This document shows, piece after piece, positions 1 to 8,128 of a DNA stretch of 25,483 nt (positions within the stretch are counted from its first letter, which is position 1; every line of letters begins with the position of its first letter). Where the stretch lies: contig CANEVO010000060.1 in the NCBI GenBank assembly GCA_947442255.1, positions 1 to 25,483 of the forward strand, read 5' to 3'. Made by a program: the position numbers and the translations under genes. The notes below the pieces were generated by a model. It saw nothing but the letters and a program-made list of their open reading frames with translations. It had not been told where the DNA came from and made no database searches. The DNA is from Opitutia bacterium (GTDB lineage Bacteria > Verrucomicrobiota > Verrucomicrobiae > Opitutales > Opitutaceae).

Positions 1-158
1 ACGCTGGCTCGTCGAACGATCCTTCGGCTGGGCGGCTCGCTTCCGCCGCTTCGCCCGCGACTACGAACGCCTCGCCTCTTCCCTCGCTGGTCTCCACGGG
101 CTCGCCTTCGCCTGCCTCATGCTCCGCAGCTTCCTCGACGCAGGTTCATTACAGCCTC
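1..158 (+). mobile_element. right end of an IS5-family insertion sequence (partial)
   Basis: The window opens inside an IS5-type element; only its 3' part is present. The transposase C-terminus runs through this stretch. The sequence at 144-158 reads, on the opposite strand, GAGGCTGTAATGAAC. This resembles the start of the inverted repeat of the complete IS5 element at 9050 (GAAGCTGTG), so I place the element end at about 158. The left end lies outside the window, so neither the inverted repeat pair nor a target duplication can be confirmed. Confidence 0.55.
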
Positions 159-226
159 TAGGGCGGGGCGGACCCGGTGCCGCGACCGGACCTTACTTCT
201 TCTTCGACTTCTTAGCGGGCGGCTGA
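2..226 (+). CDS. IS5-family transposase, C-terminal part (5' truncated by window edge)
   Basis: Frame 2 is open from the first base to TGA at 224-226. It begins [20 protein letters not shown], the C-terminal signature of IS5-family DDE transposases: an RW-VER-F-W block carrying the catalytic Glu, followed by RRF-RDYE. The typical hydrophobic end ([12 protein letters not shown]) follows. The frame then crosses the likely element end at about 158 and continues roughly 20 codons into flanking DNA ([11 protein letters not shown]), overlapping the 3' end of the convergent small gene at 193-375. Either the native stop was lost or this copy reads out of the element. It is distinct from the transposase at 9103, as residues in the VER block differ. 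Confidence 0.7.
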   Translation, partial: RWLVERSFGWAARFRRFARDYERLASSLAGLHGLAFACLMLRSFLDAGSLQPLGRGGPGAATGPYFFFDFLAGG

Positions 227-375
227 CCGGAAGGCTTGATGAACTTGGAGGTGACGTGCTGCTTCTGGTGAAACCGCTGGCCCGCTTTCTGGTCCTTGAT
301 CGTCGGCAGGTATTTGGCGCCCATGCCCTCAAGGCCGTCGATAATCGCGCGCCCGGCAAATAGAATCGCGCTCAT
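193..375 (-). CDS. small basic hypothetical protein (60 aa)
   Basis: A 60-residue frame starts at ATG 375 ([10 protein letters not shown]) and ends in a lysine-rich tail PAKKSKKK. I do not recognise a family. The N-terminal half is mildly hydrophobic and the C-terminal half strongly basic, which would suit nucleic-acid or membrane-surface binding; that is inference only. The open frame continues upstream to 804, but the extension has the arginine-rich composition of an antisense shadow of the oxidoreductase gene, so the internal ATG is preferred. It is divergent from the oxidoreductase at 498 and convergent with the IS end on its left. Confidence 0.45.
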   Translation of the reverse strand: MSAILFAGRAIIDGLEGMGAKYLPTIKDQKAGQRFHQKQHVTSKFIKPSGQPPAKKSKKK

Positions 376-497
376 CGGTCGTGCTGTTCCCGCCTCTTTC
401 GGCGGCCGGGCCTGCCCGCAGTGGGGATGCGATTGGCGAAATGACGGGATTTGACTATCGCAATGACTTTGGCGCGACGTTGCGCACCACTCATACC

Positions 498-1559
498 ATG
501 CAAATCGGCGTCGATAGTTTTGTCGCAACTGCGCCGGACCAGGCCCGGGAGGGCGCGGTCGGCGACGCGGGCCGCGTCCGGGAATTGCTCGAGCAGATCG
601 AACTGGCCGACCAGGTCGGCCTCGATGTCTTCGGCCTCGGCGAACACCACCGGCCCGATTATCTGGCCTCGGCGCCCGCCGTGTTGCTCGCCGCCGCGGC
701 CGCGCGCACGCAACGCATCCGCCTCGCCAGCGCCGTGACGGTGCTGAGTTCGGACGATCCGGTGCGCGTCTTCCAGCAATTCGCCACCCTCGATCTGATC
801 TCACAGGGCAGGGCGGAGATTATCGTCGGCCGGGGTTCGTTCATCGAATCGTATCCGCTCTTCGGTTTCGACCTCGACGACTACGACGAACTGGCGGCCG
901 AGAAGCTCGAACTGCTGCTGAAGATTCGCGAGCGCACCCATGTCACCTGGTCCGGTCGGCACCGCGCCGCGCTCACCGGGCAGGGCGTCTATCCGCGCCC
1001 GCTGCAACAGCCGCTGCCCATTCACCTCGGCGTCGGGGGCACCCCGCAGTCCGCGATTCGTGCCGGGACGCTCGGCTTGCCGCTGGTGGTCGCCATCATC
1101 GGCGGCCAGACCAGCCAATTTCGTCCGCTCATCGATCTTTACCGCGAGTCCGGTCGCCGCGCCGGCCACGCCCCGGAAAAGCTCACCGTCGGCATTCACC
1201 ACCTCGGCTTTTTCGCGGAGACGACCGAGGCCGCGCGGGAAACCTTCTGGCCGGCCTATCGCGATGCCTTCGTCAAAATCGGCCGGGAGCGCGGCTGGCC
1301 GCCGCCGACGCGCCCGCAGTTCGATGCGCAATGCGGCCCGGCCGGCGCGCTCGCGGTCGGCGATCCCGAAACGGTTGCGGGAAAAATCCTCGCGGAGAAT
1401 ACGGTGCTGGGCGGCATTTCCCGGCTGACTGTTCTGCTCGACAATCGCGTGCTGACTCACGCTCAAATCCTGCGGGCGATCGAGCTCCTCGGCACCCGGG
1501 TGGCGCCGATCGTACGGAAGGCCGTGGCGGACCCGGCGGCGCCGAACGCCTCCGCCTGA
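498..1559 (+). CDS. LLM-class flavin-dependent oxidoreductase (luciferase-like monooxygenase family)
   Basis: This 353-residue protein starts MQIGVDSFVAT. It carries the hallmarks of the bacterial luciferase-like TIM-barrel family: DQVGLDVFGLGEHH near residue 50, then the strand-helix blocks IRLASAVTVLSSDDPVRVFQ and LISQGRAEIIVGRGSF. Relatives use reduced flavin (FMNH2 or F420) to oxidise small organic substrates; the substrate cannot be predicted here. The open frame continues upstream to 381 with another ATG at 441, but family members begin at the MxIGVDSF strand, so 498 is chosen. No Shine-Dalgarno precedes it. The gene appears monocistronic, with yjdM convergent downstream. Confidence 0.9.
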   Translation: MQIGVDSFVATAPDQAREGAVGDAGRVRELLEQIELADQVGLDVFGLGEHHRPDYLASAPAVLLAAAAARTQRIRLASAVTVLSSDDPVRVFQQFATLDLISQGRAEIIVGRGSFIESYPLFGFDLDDYDELAAEKLELLLKIRERTHVTWSGRHRAALTGQGVYPRPLQQPLPIHLGVGGTPQSAIRAGTLGLPLVVAIIGGQTSQFRPLIDLYRESGRRAGHAPEKLTVGIHHLGFFAETTEAARETFWPAYRDAFVKIGRERGWPPPTRPQFDAQCGPAGALAVGDPETVAGKILAENTVLGGISRLTVLLDNRVLTHAQILRAIELLGTRVAPIVRKAVADPAAPNASA

Positions 1560-1570
1560 AACACGTTCGG

Positions 1571-1591
1571 CCCCGGGAGTTCAGTCCGGGG
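1571..1591. terminator. weak GC hairpin between convergent genes
   Basis: CCCCGG (1571-1576) can pair with CCGGGG (1586-1591) around a 9-nt loop, 12 bases after the oxidoreductase stop. There is no T-tract, so a terminator role is only a guess from position. Confidence 0.25.
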
Positions 1592-1673
1592 TTGAACGGC
1601 ATGCGGAGAGGTCCCCGGCCGCCGGCCGGCACACCGCGTTCCTGACTTTCGCCCGCCGCGCTCGGGCCGGGGC

Positions 1674-2000
1674 TCAGGCTTTTTTCACGAAGCAGGCTTT
1701 GAGCGCCATCGGGCTGCCGTCGATCTTGCAGTCGATCTCGTGGTCACCCTCGACGAGGCGGATGCTTCTCACCTTGGTGCCGCCCTTGAGGACGCCCGAG
1801 CCGCCGCGCAGTTTCAGGTCTTTGATCAGCACAACCGAGTCGCCGTCGGCGAGGACGTTGCCATGGGCGTCCTTCACGACGCGGGCGACCTCGGCGGCCG
1901 CTTCCTTGCGCCATTCATGACCGCAGGTCGCGCACTCCCAGTGGTCGGCGTGGCTGAGAACGTCTTCAAGAGTGCAGGCAGGGCAGGCAGGGTTGGGCAT
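1674..2000 (-). CDS. yjdM: YjdM/PhnA-family zinc-ribbon protein
   Basis: This 108-residue protein has an N-terminal zinc ribbon made of CPAC (residues 6-9) and CATC (23-26), then GHEW. The compact C-terminal beta domain typical of YjdM follows (VVKDAHGNVLADGDSVVLIKD, then LKGGTKV and a C-terminal CFVKKA). The family was once named PhnA and linked to alkylphosphonate use, but that role is not supported and the true function is unknown. Start 2000 is the ATG immediately before the zinc ribbon. The longer open frame to 2324 is an arginine/proline-rich extension that does not look like protein. The gene is divergent from the nitrilase at 2179, so the roughly 180-bp gap should hold both promoters. 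Confidence 0.88.
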   Translation of the reverse strand: MPNPACPACTLEDVLSHADHWECATCGHEWRKEAAAEVARVVKDAHGNVLADGDSVVLIKDLKLRGGSGVLKGGTKVRSIRLVEGDHEIDCKIDGSPMALKACFVKKA

Positions 2001-2178
2001 CGATGGAAATGGTGCGCGAGCCGGACAAAATGCCCGGTGTCGGCGGAATGGAGCAAGCGGGGAATGGGTGGTCCGGCGTTCTCGGACGGCCGTTACGTCG
2101 ATGGTGAATTTTGTTGGCGGCGCGTTCTCACGGAAGGATAAGCGAGTCATCCCCGCACCGGGCGGCGGAGCCCCCACT

Positions 2179-3249
2179 ATGAATCGCAGATCGTTTTTGA
2201 CCACCGTGAGCAGTTTGGCAGCGCTCGATGGTGCCAAGGTACTCGCGGCGGACCGGGTCGCGGCGCCGAAGGTGACGAGCACGTCGGACCGTCCGCCCCG
2301 GAAGGTAATTGTCGGCACGGCCATGCAGGCGTTTTGGGGCGAGTATCCGGGGTTGGAAAAACGGCTCGATCAACTCGCGGGTCTCGTGGACCGGATGGCC
2401 GCGGAGGCCAAAGAGAAATATGGGCGCGGTCTCGATCTCGCGGTGCTGCCGGAAACGGCGATCACGGGTGAAGCGGGGAGCGATGCGCTGGCCCGGGCGG
2501 TGCCCTATGCGGGGCGGGTGCAGGACGTTTTTTCCCGCAAGGCGCGCGAGCATGGTTGCTACATCGTGGTGCCCACGTACCTGCTCGAATCCAGCGAACG
2601 GAAATCCTGTTCGAACGCGGCCGTCCTGGTCGGGCGCAAGGGCGAGGTGGTCGGAACCTACCGCAAGGTGCACCTGGTCGTTTCGCTCGAGCGCGGGACG
2701 ATGGAGGGCGGAACCACCGCGGGCCGCACGCAGCCGGTCTTCGACTGCGATTTCGGCCGGCTCGGCATCCAGATTTGCTACGACATGGAATTCGATGACG
2801 GGTGGTCGGAACTGGCGCGCCAGGGCGCGGAGCTGATCGCCTGGCCCACGCAGTCGCCGCAGACGTCGCAACCGGCGTTTCGTGCCCGGCAGCATCGCGT
2901 TCATGTCGTTTCGAGCACGTGGCGGCACAACGCCTCGATCTTCGAGCCCACCGGGAAGATCGTCGCCCAGATCAAACCGCCGCAGAGCACGCTGGTCCAC
3001 GAACTCGACCTGAGTTACGCGCTGCTCCCGTGGAGCGCCAAACTCCGTAACGGCGAGGCGCTCAAAAAGGCCTACGGAGACAAGGTCGGATTCCACTACT
3101 ACCCGGACGAAGACTGCGGCATCTTCTGGTCCAACGATCCGAAGATCACCATCGGCGAGATGGCGCGCGCGCTCGGGGTGCTGGAACTCGAGGAGGAACG
3201 GAGGCGGGTGCGGGAGTTTTACCGGAAGGCCGGAGTGGCGCGGGAATGA
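2179..3249 (+). CDS. exported carbon-nitrogen hydrolase (nitrilase superfamily)
   Basis: The protein has 356 residues. The N-terminus NRRSFLTTVSSLAAL looks like a Tat signal peptide (RRSFL), with likely cleavage near residue 24, so the enzyme probably acts in the periplasm. The Glu-Lys-Cys triad of nitrilase-fold amidohydrolases is visible: Glu92 in LPETAITGE, Lys163 in YRKVHL and Cys200 in IQICYDMEF. These enzymes hydrolyse nitriles, amides or carbamoyl groups; substrate is not predictable. Start at ATG 2179 is chosen because it directly precedes the twin-arginine motif. The frame is open upstream to 1972, but that part overlaps the opposite-strand yjdM and lacks protein character. A GGCGGAG stretch about 8 nt upstream could act as a ribosome site. 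Confidence 0.88.
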   Translation: MNRRSFLTTVSSLAALDGAKVLAADRVAAPKVTSTSDRPPRKVIVGTAMQAFWGEYPGLEKRLDQLAGLVDRMAAEAKEKYGRGLDLAVLPETAITGEAGSDALARAVPYAGRVQDVFSRKAREHGCYIVVPTYLLESSERKSCSNAAVLVGRKGEVVGTYRKVHLVVSLERGTMEGGTTAGRTQPVFDCDFGRLGIQICYDMEFDDGWSELARQGAELIAWPTQSPQTSQPAFRARQHRVHVVSSTWRHNASIFEPTGKIVAQIKPPQSTLVHELDLSYALLPWSAKLRNGEALKKAYGDKVGFHYYPDEDCGIFWSNDPKITIGEMARALGVLELEEERRRVREFYRKAGVARE

Positions 3250-3366
3250 GCCTGGCTCTTACTGGGCCGCTCGCCTCAAAGCCAAGGCGTCGGCGCTGCC
3301 GGGTGTCCGGAATGGCTGGGGTCATTCGTTGTAGCAGTGAAGACAAGTCCTCTCGCCCATTTTCCC

Positions 3367-3864
3367 ATGCCCTCAAAAAACGAGACTCCCGCTGCAGGCA
3401 CTCCCGGATCGGACCGTGAACTGCTCCTGACCCGCGTGCTCAACGCCCCGCGCGAGAAAGTCTACCGCGCGTGGACCGACCTGCAGCTCATCACGCAGTG
3501 GTTTACGCCGCCTCCCTTTGTGACGGTGCATGCGGAAACGGACGTGCGTCCGGGCGGGGCCAGTCTGGTGGTCATGCGTGGACCGGACGGGACAGAGTAT
3601 CCGAATCGCGGTGTCTACCTCGAAGTCGTGCCCAACGAGCGGCTGGTCTTCACCGATGCCTACACCTGCGCGTGGCAGCCTTCCGAAAAGCCGTTCATGA
3701 CCGTGATCCTCACGTTCGAGGACGCCGGCGACGGCAAGACGCGTTACACGGCCCGCGTGCGGCACTGGACCGTGGACGACCGTGAGGCGCACGAAAAAAT
3801 GGGGTATCATGCGGGCTGGGGCCAGGCGACCGCCCAGCTCGAAGCCCTCGCGCAACGCATTTAA
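3367..3864 (+). CDS. SRPBCC / AHSA1-type START-like domain protein
   Basis: The protein has 165 residues. The sequence RVLNAPREKVYRAWTD, a TQWF block, a GG-S-V beta turn, PNERLVFTDAY and the C-terminal helix GWGQATAQLEALA are classic for the AHSA1 (activator of Hsp90 ATPase homologue 1-like) branch of the START/Bet v1 fold. This is a hydrophobic-pocket fold, often found next to VOC/glyoxalase genes, as here. Ligand and role are unknown. ATG 3367 is chosen because the 10 codons upstream in the frame add nothing conserved. The start is preceded by a pyrimidine-rich CCCATTTTCCC and no Shine-Dalgarno. Confidence 0.88.
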   Translation: MPSKNETPAAGTPGSDRELLLTRVLNAPREKVYRAWTDLQLITQWFTPPPFVTVHAETDVRPGGASLVVMRGPDGTEYPNRGVYLEVVPNERLVFTDAYTCAWQPSEKPFMTVILTFEDAGDGKTRYTARVRHWTVDDREAHEKMGYHAGWGQATAQLEALAQRI

Positions 3865-3891
3865 GGCCGCTCCACGACCACGCCCACTGGC

Positions 3892-3936
3892 ACTCCGTTT
3901 CTCTGGTTCGACGACAACGCCGAGGAGGCCGCGAAC
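3892..3936 (+). pseudogene. remnant of a PhnB-like VOC protein N-terminus
   Basis: Fifteen codons read TPFLWFDDNAEEAAN, the opening strand and helix of PhnB-like / 3-demethylubiquinone methyltransferase-like VOC proteins, in which FYVSIF normally follows. Here the text breaks off into unrelated sequence (GRPAGDRPPG). No start codon precedes it. The remnant sits 27 bases after the SRPBCC stop and is in frame with the second VOC gene at 4039, with no stop between them. This suggests that a deletion removed most of one VOC gene and joined its start to the leader of the next. Confidence 0.6.
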
Positions 3937-4038
3937 GGTCGTCCCGCGGGTGATCGCCCGCCCGGTTTCCGCACCTCTCTTTCTCGAGGAACCACCCCTC
4001 ACGTTCACCGCAAAAAACAAGTCCCAGGAGACTTCCCC

Positions 4039-4470
4039 ATGCCCAATCCCTTCGTTCACGTTGAACCCGCCACCACGAATGTGCCCAAGGCGAAGGCTTT
4101 TTATAAGAGCCTGTTTAAATGGAAACTCACCGACCTCCCGATGACGGCTCCGGGCGGCGCCTACACGATGATCGACGTCGGTGACGGCACGGGGGGCGGG
4201 ATGATGAAACAGATGGGTCCCGGTGTGCCCTCGGCCTGGCTGCCCTCGTGCTCGTGATGGACATCGATGCGGCCACAAAGAAGGCGGAAAAAAATTTGCG
4301 CCAAAATTATGAAGGATGTGGCCGAGGTGGAGGGCATGGGCTGGCTCAGCATTATCGTTGATCCCACGGGCGCGGTGCTGGGCTTGTGGGAGCCGAAGGA
4401 CCGGTTGCAACTGCCCCGGTGCGGGTGGTGCCATTGGGCCTTGCGAGGGTGCGCGGCGAAGGCCAGTTGA
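4039..4470 (+). pseudogene. VOC/glyoxalase-family protein, broken by two compensating frameshifts
   Basis: The first part (MPNPFVHVEPATTNVPKAKA) is a typical small VOC metalloprotein of the glyoxalase/bleomycin-resistance fold. The frame stops at TGA 4255-4257 after SAWLP. One base appears lost near 4246: restoring it gives VLVMDIDAATKKAE in the next frame. The original frame resumes after the A7 run at 4288-4294 with AKIMKDVAEVEGMGWLSIIV, then DPTGAVLGLWEPK, the normal family C-terminus. It then runs on about 23 unusual residues to the stop at 4468-4470. A good Shine-Dalgarno (AGGAG) lies about 8 nt before the ATG, one of few in this window. The defects could be real decay or indel errors. 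Confidence 0.8.
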
Positions 4471-4474
4471 AGGC

Positions 4475-4954
4475 ATGATGAAGCTCACCGCTCTCGGCCT
4501 GCTCCTGTTGTCGCTCGGATTCACCGGCTGCGAATCGCTTTCCGACGCCACGAGTGGCGTGCGCGAAACACTGGCGAAGCGGAATGAAGGCCGTTCGAAA
4601 AATTATGCCGCGCCGGCCCGGGAGACCTACGAAGCCGTGCGACTGGCCGCGGCTCACATGGGCTATCGAATGGTGCGGGGTGGGGCGTCGCAGGGAGAAT
4701 TCGAGGCGGTGAGTGCGGTGGCGGCGGGTGAAGCCAACCGCAGTTCCCGCCAGGTGGCGATGAAGGTGAAGCTCAGCCCGGCCCTCGATGGCGGCACCGA
4801 GGTGACCGTGCGCTTCACGGAAATCATCGAGGCGGATTCGGCCAACCGGGCGGGCCAGGCCACGGAAATCCCGCTGCGGGACACCCCGCAATATCAGGTG
4901 CTTTTCCGCCAGGTGCAGGAGGCGCTTTCCGCCGCGTCACGCCCGAAATCGTAG
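4475..4954 (+). CDS. small lipoprotein of unknown function
   Basis: The protein has 159 residues. A lipoprotein signal peptide is clear: MMKLTALGLLLLSLGFTGC, with the lipidated Cys at residue 19. The mature part is soluble, with a YEAVRLAAAHMGYRMVRGG helix-strand start and a C-terminal beta segment (TEVTVRFTEIIEAD) followed by a helix (YQVLFRQVQEALSAA). This resembles small envelope proteins that pair a helix with a beta sheet; no named family is recognised. The start is either ATG 4475 or 4478; GAAGG just upstream may be the ribosome site. It begins 4 bases after the VOC pseudogene stop, so the two were probably co-transcribed. Confidence 0.75.
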   Translation: MMKLTALGLLLLSLGFTGCESLSDATSGVRETLAKRNEGRSKNYAAPARETYEAVRLAAAHMGYRMVRGGASQGEFEAVSAVAAGEANRSSRQVAMKVKLSPALDGGTEVTVRFTEIIEADSANRAGQATEIPLRDTPQYQVLFRQVQEALSAASRPKS

Positions 4955-5113
4955 TCCGGTGCGTTCGGGTCGCGAGTGCACGGGCGCATCTCGGCACCTT
5001 TGTCGTGCCACGGCAGGGTCGATGGCGGACCTTTTACCGCCGGGAAACCCAGGCGGGTGCGCAGGCGCCGGGCTCCGCTCTGCCGGTTCGTTCCGGGAGC
5101 TGAAGCGGCGCGC

Positions 5114-5144
5114 AAAAAAAAGGCGGACCAAAAATCGGTCCGCC
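5114..5144 (-). terminator. intrinsic terminator after sucD
   Basis: On the minus strand, GGCGGACC (5144-5137) pairs perfectly with GGTCCGCC (5129-5122) around a 7-nt loop. Eight T residues (5121-5114) follow directly. It lies 26 bases after the sucD stop and is the clearest Rho-independent terminator in the window. Confidence 0.9.
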
Positions 5145-5169
5145 GGGAAAGGGAAGGGAAAGGAAGGGT

Positions 5170-6093
5170 TTAGCTCAGCGTCACGCCCTTGGCCTTGGCG
5201 GCGCGGAGCAACGCGTCGGCCATGTCGGACGGCGTGGCCGCCACCTCGATGCCGCATTCCTTGAACACGGCGATCTTGGCCGCGGCGGTGTCCTCGGCGC
5301 CGCCGACGATGGCGCCGGCGTGGCCCATCCGGCGGCCCGCGGGGGCGGTGGCGCCGGCGATAAAGCCCGCGACGGGCTTCGTGCAGTTCGCCTTGAGCCA
5401 GCGCGCGGCTTCGACCTCGGCGTTGCCGCCGATTTCACCAATGAGGATGATGCCGTGCGTTTCAGGGTCGGCGTTGAACAGCTTGACGACATCGAGGTGC
5501 GAGGTGCCGTTGACCGGATCGCCGCCGATGCCGACGGTCGTGCTCTGGCCGATGCCCTTGCTCGTGAGCTGGAAGACCGCCTCGTAGGTGAGGGTGCCGG
5601 AGCGGGAGACCACGCCCACGTGGCCCTGCTTGTTGATGTAGCCGGGCGCGATGCCGATGCGGCAACCGCCCTTGGAACCTTCGCCGGCGCCGGGGCTGAC
5701 GAGTCCAGGGCAGTTGGGCCCGACCAGCCGGGTCTTGCTGCCCTGCATCGCACGCTTCACCCTCACCATGTCGCGAATCGGAATGCCCTCGGTGATCGCG
5801 ACGGCAAGGTCGAGGCCGGCGTCAACGCACTCCAGGATCGCGTCGGCCGCGAAGGGCGGCGGCACGAAGATGGCGGACACGGTCGCACCGGTCGCCTTCG
5901 CGGCGTCGGCGACGGAATTGAAGATCGGCACCTTGTGCCCGTTGTGCTCGAAGAACTGGCCGCCCTTGCCGGGCGTGACGCCGGCCACCACGGCCGTGCC
6001 ATAATCGAGCGAGAGCTTGGTGTGGCGTGCGCCGAATTCACCGGTGATGCCTTGGATGAGGATCTTCGTTTTGGGAGTGATCAGGATAGCCAT
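5170..6093 (-). CDS. sucD: succinyl-CoA synthetase (ADP-forming), alpha subunit
   Basis: The 307-residue alpha subunit of the TCA-cycle enzyme that converts succinyl-CoA, ADP and phosphate to succinate, CoA and ATP. The Rossmann CoA-binding start (KTKILIQGITGEFGARHT), VGPNCPG, VSRSGTLTYEAV and the phosphohistidine loop RMGHAGAIVGG (His258) are all present. Relative to the usual sequence, a short glycine/serine-rich insertion (SPGAGEGSKGG, residues 133-143) lies after the PNCPG loop. Start 6093 is the ATG of MAILIT; 25 upstream codons in the frame derive from the repeat-rich spacer. The sequence before the start (ACTTTCCTCAA) is pyrimidine-rich with no Shine-Dalgarno. It forms an operon with sucC. 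Confidence 0.97.
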   Translation of the reverse strand: MAILITPKTKILIQGITGEFGARHTKLSLDYGTAVVAGVTPGKGGQFFEHNGHKVPIFNSVADAAKATGATVSAIFVPPPFAADAILECVDAGLDLAVAITEGIPIRDMVRVKRAMQGSKTRLVGPNCPGLVSPGAGEGSKGGCRIGIAPGYINKQGHVGVVSRSGTLTYEAVFQLTSKGIGQSTTVGIGGDPVNGTSHLDVVKLFNADPETHGIILIGEIGGNAEVEAARWLKANCTKPVAGFIAGATAPAGRRMGHAGAIVGGAEDTAAAKIAVFKECGIEVAATPSDMADALLRAAKAKGVTLS

Positions 6094-6101
6094 TTGAGGA
6101 A

Positions 6102-6199
6102 AGTAGCGAGTAGCGTGTAGTGAGTAGCGAGTAGAAGTGGCGTGCAGCTTTCGAAAGTGCGGGAGCATGCTCGCTACCCGCTACTCACTACTCGCTACT
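6102..6199. repeat. imperfect inverted repeat built from GTAGCGA/GTAGTGA units in the sucC-sucD spacer
   Basis: The left arm 6102-6134 (AGTAGCGAGTAG, CGT, then GTAGTGAGTAGC) is complementary to the right arm 6170-6199 (CTCGCTACCCGCTACTCACT...). About 35 bases lie between the arms, including a smaller CTTTCGAAAG palindrome at 6148-6157. The arms consist of short tandem GTAG(C/T)GA units. In the sucCD transcript this would fold into a long stem between the two genes, immediately before the sucD start. Confidence 0.8.
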
Positions 6200-6206
6200 G
6201 CGGCCG

Positions 6207-7391
6207 TCAGGCCGCGACCAGCTTCACGATCTTCTGGGCGGCGTCGGCCATCGTGTCGCCGGAGACGAGCGTGAGCCCGGAGGCGGCGAGGGTGGCCTTG
6301 CCGGCCGCGACGTTGTTGCCCTCGAGGCGGACCACGAGGGGGAGCTTGAGCCCGACCTCCTTGACCGCTTCGACGATGCCCTGGGCGATCACGTTGCAGT
6401 CCATGATGCCGCCGAAGATATTGACGAGGATGCCCTTCACGTTGGGGTCGCCGAGGATGATTTTGAACGCGGCGATGACCTGCGCCTTCGAAGCGCCGCC
6501 GCCGACGTCGAGGAAGTTGGCCGGCGTGCCGCCGTAGTGCTGGATGATGTCCATCGTGCTCATCGCCAAGCCGGCGCCGTTGACGAGGCAGGCGATGTTA
6601 CCGTCGAGCGCGATGTAGCTGAGCGAGTATTTCGAGGCCTCGATTTCCTTTGGGTCTTCCTCGTTGAGATCGCGGAGCGCGACGATCTCGGGGTGACGGT
6701 AGAGCGCGTTGGAGTCGAAGGACACCTTCGCGTCGAGGGCGAGGACTTCACCGGTCGGTGTCGTGATGAGCGGGTTGACCTCGACCATCGCGGCATCGGT
6801 CTCCCAATACATCGTGTAGAGATTGCGGATGAGTTTGCCGGCGTTCTTGGCTTCGGCGCCGGTGAGCCCCAGCTTTGTGAGGAGATCGCGGACTTGGAAA
6901 TCGGCGAGGCCGTAGGCGGGATCGACGATAACCTTGTGGATTTTCTCCGGGGTGTCGTGCGCGACCTTTTCGATTTCAACGCCGCCCTCGGTCGAGGCCA
7001 CAATGACCGGCTTCGACAAAACGCGGTCGAGGAGGATGGCGAGATAGTATTCCTTTTTGATGTCGCTCGCGGCGGTGAAGTAGATCGTCTGGACCTTGCG
7101 GCCGGCGGGGCCGGTCTGGATCGTGACGAGGGTTTTGCCGAGCATGTTGCCGGCCATTTCCTTCGCGTCGTGCTTGGTCTTGCAGAATTTCACGCCTCCC
7201 TTGAAGCCATCGGTGAACGTGCCCTTGCCGCGGCCGCCGGCGTGGATCTGCGACTTCACCATCGTCGGGCCCTCGGGGAGGGAACTGAGCGCGTTGGTGA
7301 ATTCCTCCGGCGTGGTGGCGGCGGCGCCCTTGGGAACGGGCACCCCGTATTTCTCAAACAACGCCTTGGCCTGATACTCGTGAATGTTCAT
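6207..7391 (-). CDS. sucC: succinyl-CoA synthetase (ADP-forming), beta subunit
   Basis: The 394-residue beta subunit, partner of SucD. It opens with the ATP-grasp signature [20 protein letters not shown] and contains the glycine-rich GGRGKG loop, a metal-binding EVNPL block and the C-terminal [20 protein letters not shown] that contacts the alpha subunit. Length matches the usual near 390. Start 7391 is the conserved MNIHEYQ methionine. The 19 extra codons upstream are phenylalanine-rich spacer. The start follows TTTTCTTTTTCCCA, with no Shine-Dalgarno. The 113-base gap to sucD holds the inverted repeat at 6102-6199. Confidence 0.97.
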   Translation of the reverse strand: MNIHEYQAKALFEKYGVPVPKGAAATTPEEFTNALSSLPEGPTMVKSQIHAGGRGKGTFTDGFKGGVKFCKTKHDAKEMAGNMLGKTLVTIQTGPAGRKVQTIYFTAASDIKKEYYLAILLDRVLSKPVIVASTEGGVEIEKVAHDTPEKIHKVIVDPAYGLADFQVRDLLTKLGLTGAEAKNAGKLIRNLYTMYWETDAAMVEVNPLITTPTGEVLALDAKVSFDSNALYRHPEIVALRDLNEEDPKEIEASKYSLSYIALDGNIACLVNGAGLAMSTMDIIQHYGGTPANFLDVGGGASKAQVIAAFKIILGDPNVKGILVNIFGGIMDCNVIAQGIVEAVKEVGLKLPLVVRLEGNNVAAGKATLAASGLTLVSGDTMADAAQKIVKLVAA

Positions 7392-7537
7392 TGGGAAAAA
7401 GAAAAGGAACGCGGAGTAAGTCAGAGGAAACAGGGGGGAGGCACGCAAAAAAGCAAAAGCGCCCCGCCGGCCGGCGACGGTTAGCCACCCGGTGCGGAGG
7501 ATTGCGTTTCGCTAATGCGCCCGCACCATGCCCGCCC

Positions 7538-8008
7538 ATGCAATCGCACGAGGTGATGAGAGAGGTTTTGAAGAAAACGAGCGCGAAACAGATCGCCGCG
7601 GACATGGCGTTGTCGCTCTCGCTGATCTACAAGTGGGCCGAGCCGCCCGAGGATGACAGCGGCAGCGGGGCGAGCAGCCCCCTCGACCGGGTCGGGCAGT
7701 TGATCCGGATCACCCACGATCCCCGGCTGGCACAGTGGGTCTGCGAGCAGGCGGGGGGATTTTTCATCCGCAATCCGAAACAACTGCCGCCGGATCAGCC
7801 GTTGATCCCGATCACGAACGACATCGTGCAGGATTTCGCCGACATGCTGGCCACCATCGCGATTTCCTCGGCGGACAGCGTCATCACCCGGGAGGAGGCG
7901 AAGAACATCCGCCGCCGGTGGGAGAACCTCAAGACGGTGACGGAGGGATTCGTGCACGCCGCGGAAAGCGGCAACTTCGGCGCCACCCCAGAGCCGGAGA
8001 AAAAATAA
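7538..8008 (+). CDS. phage CII-like helix-turn-helix protein
   Basis: The protein has 156 residues. The N-terminal part (TSAKQIAADMALSLSLIYKW, residues 14-33) reads as a helix-turn-helix; PLDRVGQLIRITHDPRLAQW and a GGFFIRNP block follow. This layout matches the phage regulatory CII-like (CP76-type) proteins common in verrucomicrobial genomes. The C-terminal half is helical and acidic, with a charged end (PEPEKK). It may bind DNA as a small regulator; the target is unknown. The gene is divergent from sucC, with ATG 7538 only 146 bases from the sucC start. The upstream extension of the frame to 7391 is antisense to the sucC leader and is not credible. Confidence 0.7.
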   Translation: MQSHEVMREVLKKTSAKQIAADMALSLSLIYKWAEPPEDDSGSGASSPLDRVGQLIRITHDPRLAQWVCEQAGGFFIRNPKQLPPDQPLIPITNDIVQDFADMLATIAISSADSVITREEAKNIRRRWENLKTVTEGFVHAAESGNFGATPEPEKK

Positions 8009-8044
8009 TCCGGCGTGGAGGCGGCGAGCCGGGCCGAATGCTTT

Positions 8045-8066
8045 ATCCGCGTTGATTAGCGCGGAT
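8045..8066. terminator. hairpin between convergent genes
   Basis: ATCCGCG (8045-8051) pairs with CGCGGAT (8060-8066) around an 8-nt loop. It lies between the convergent HTH gene and the GreA-like gene. There is no long T-tract, so this is a possible bidirectional stop or a small dispersed palindrome. Confidence 0.4.
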
Positions 8067-8128
8067 TAGCGGTTCAAACGGATCGAGTTTTCCGTGCTCC
8101 CAAGCTTCGGAGTGGGCCGAGTCCGCCG

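Noticed and set aside
5320..6120. 266-residue plus-strand frame opposite sucD
   Set aside because: It is a shadow of sucD and part of the spacer repeat; no recognisable motif.
6102..6199. CRISPR array from the repeated GTAGCGA units
   Set aside because: The units are 7-8 bases with no spacers, arranged as an inverted repeat rather than as regular direct repeats.
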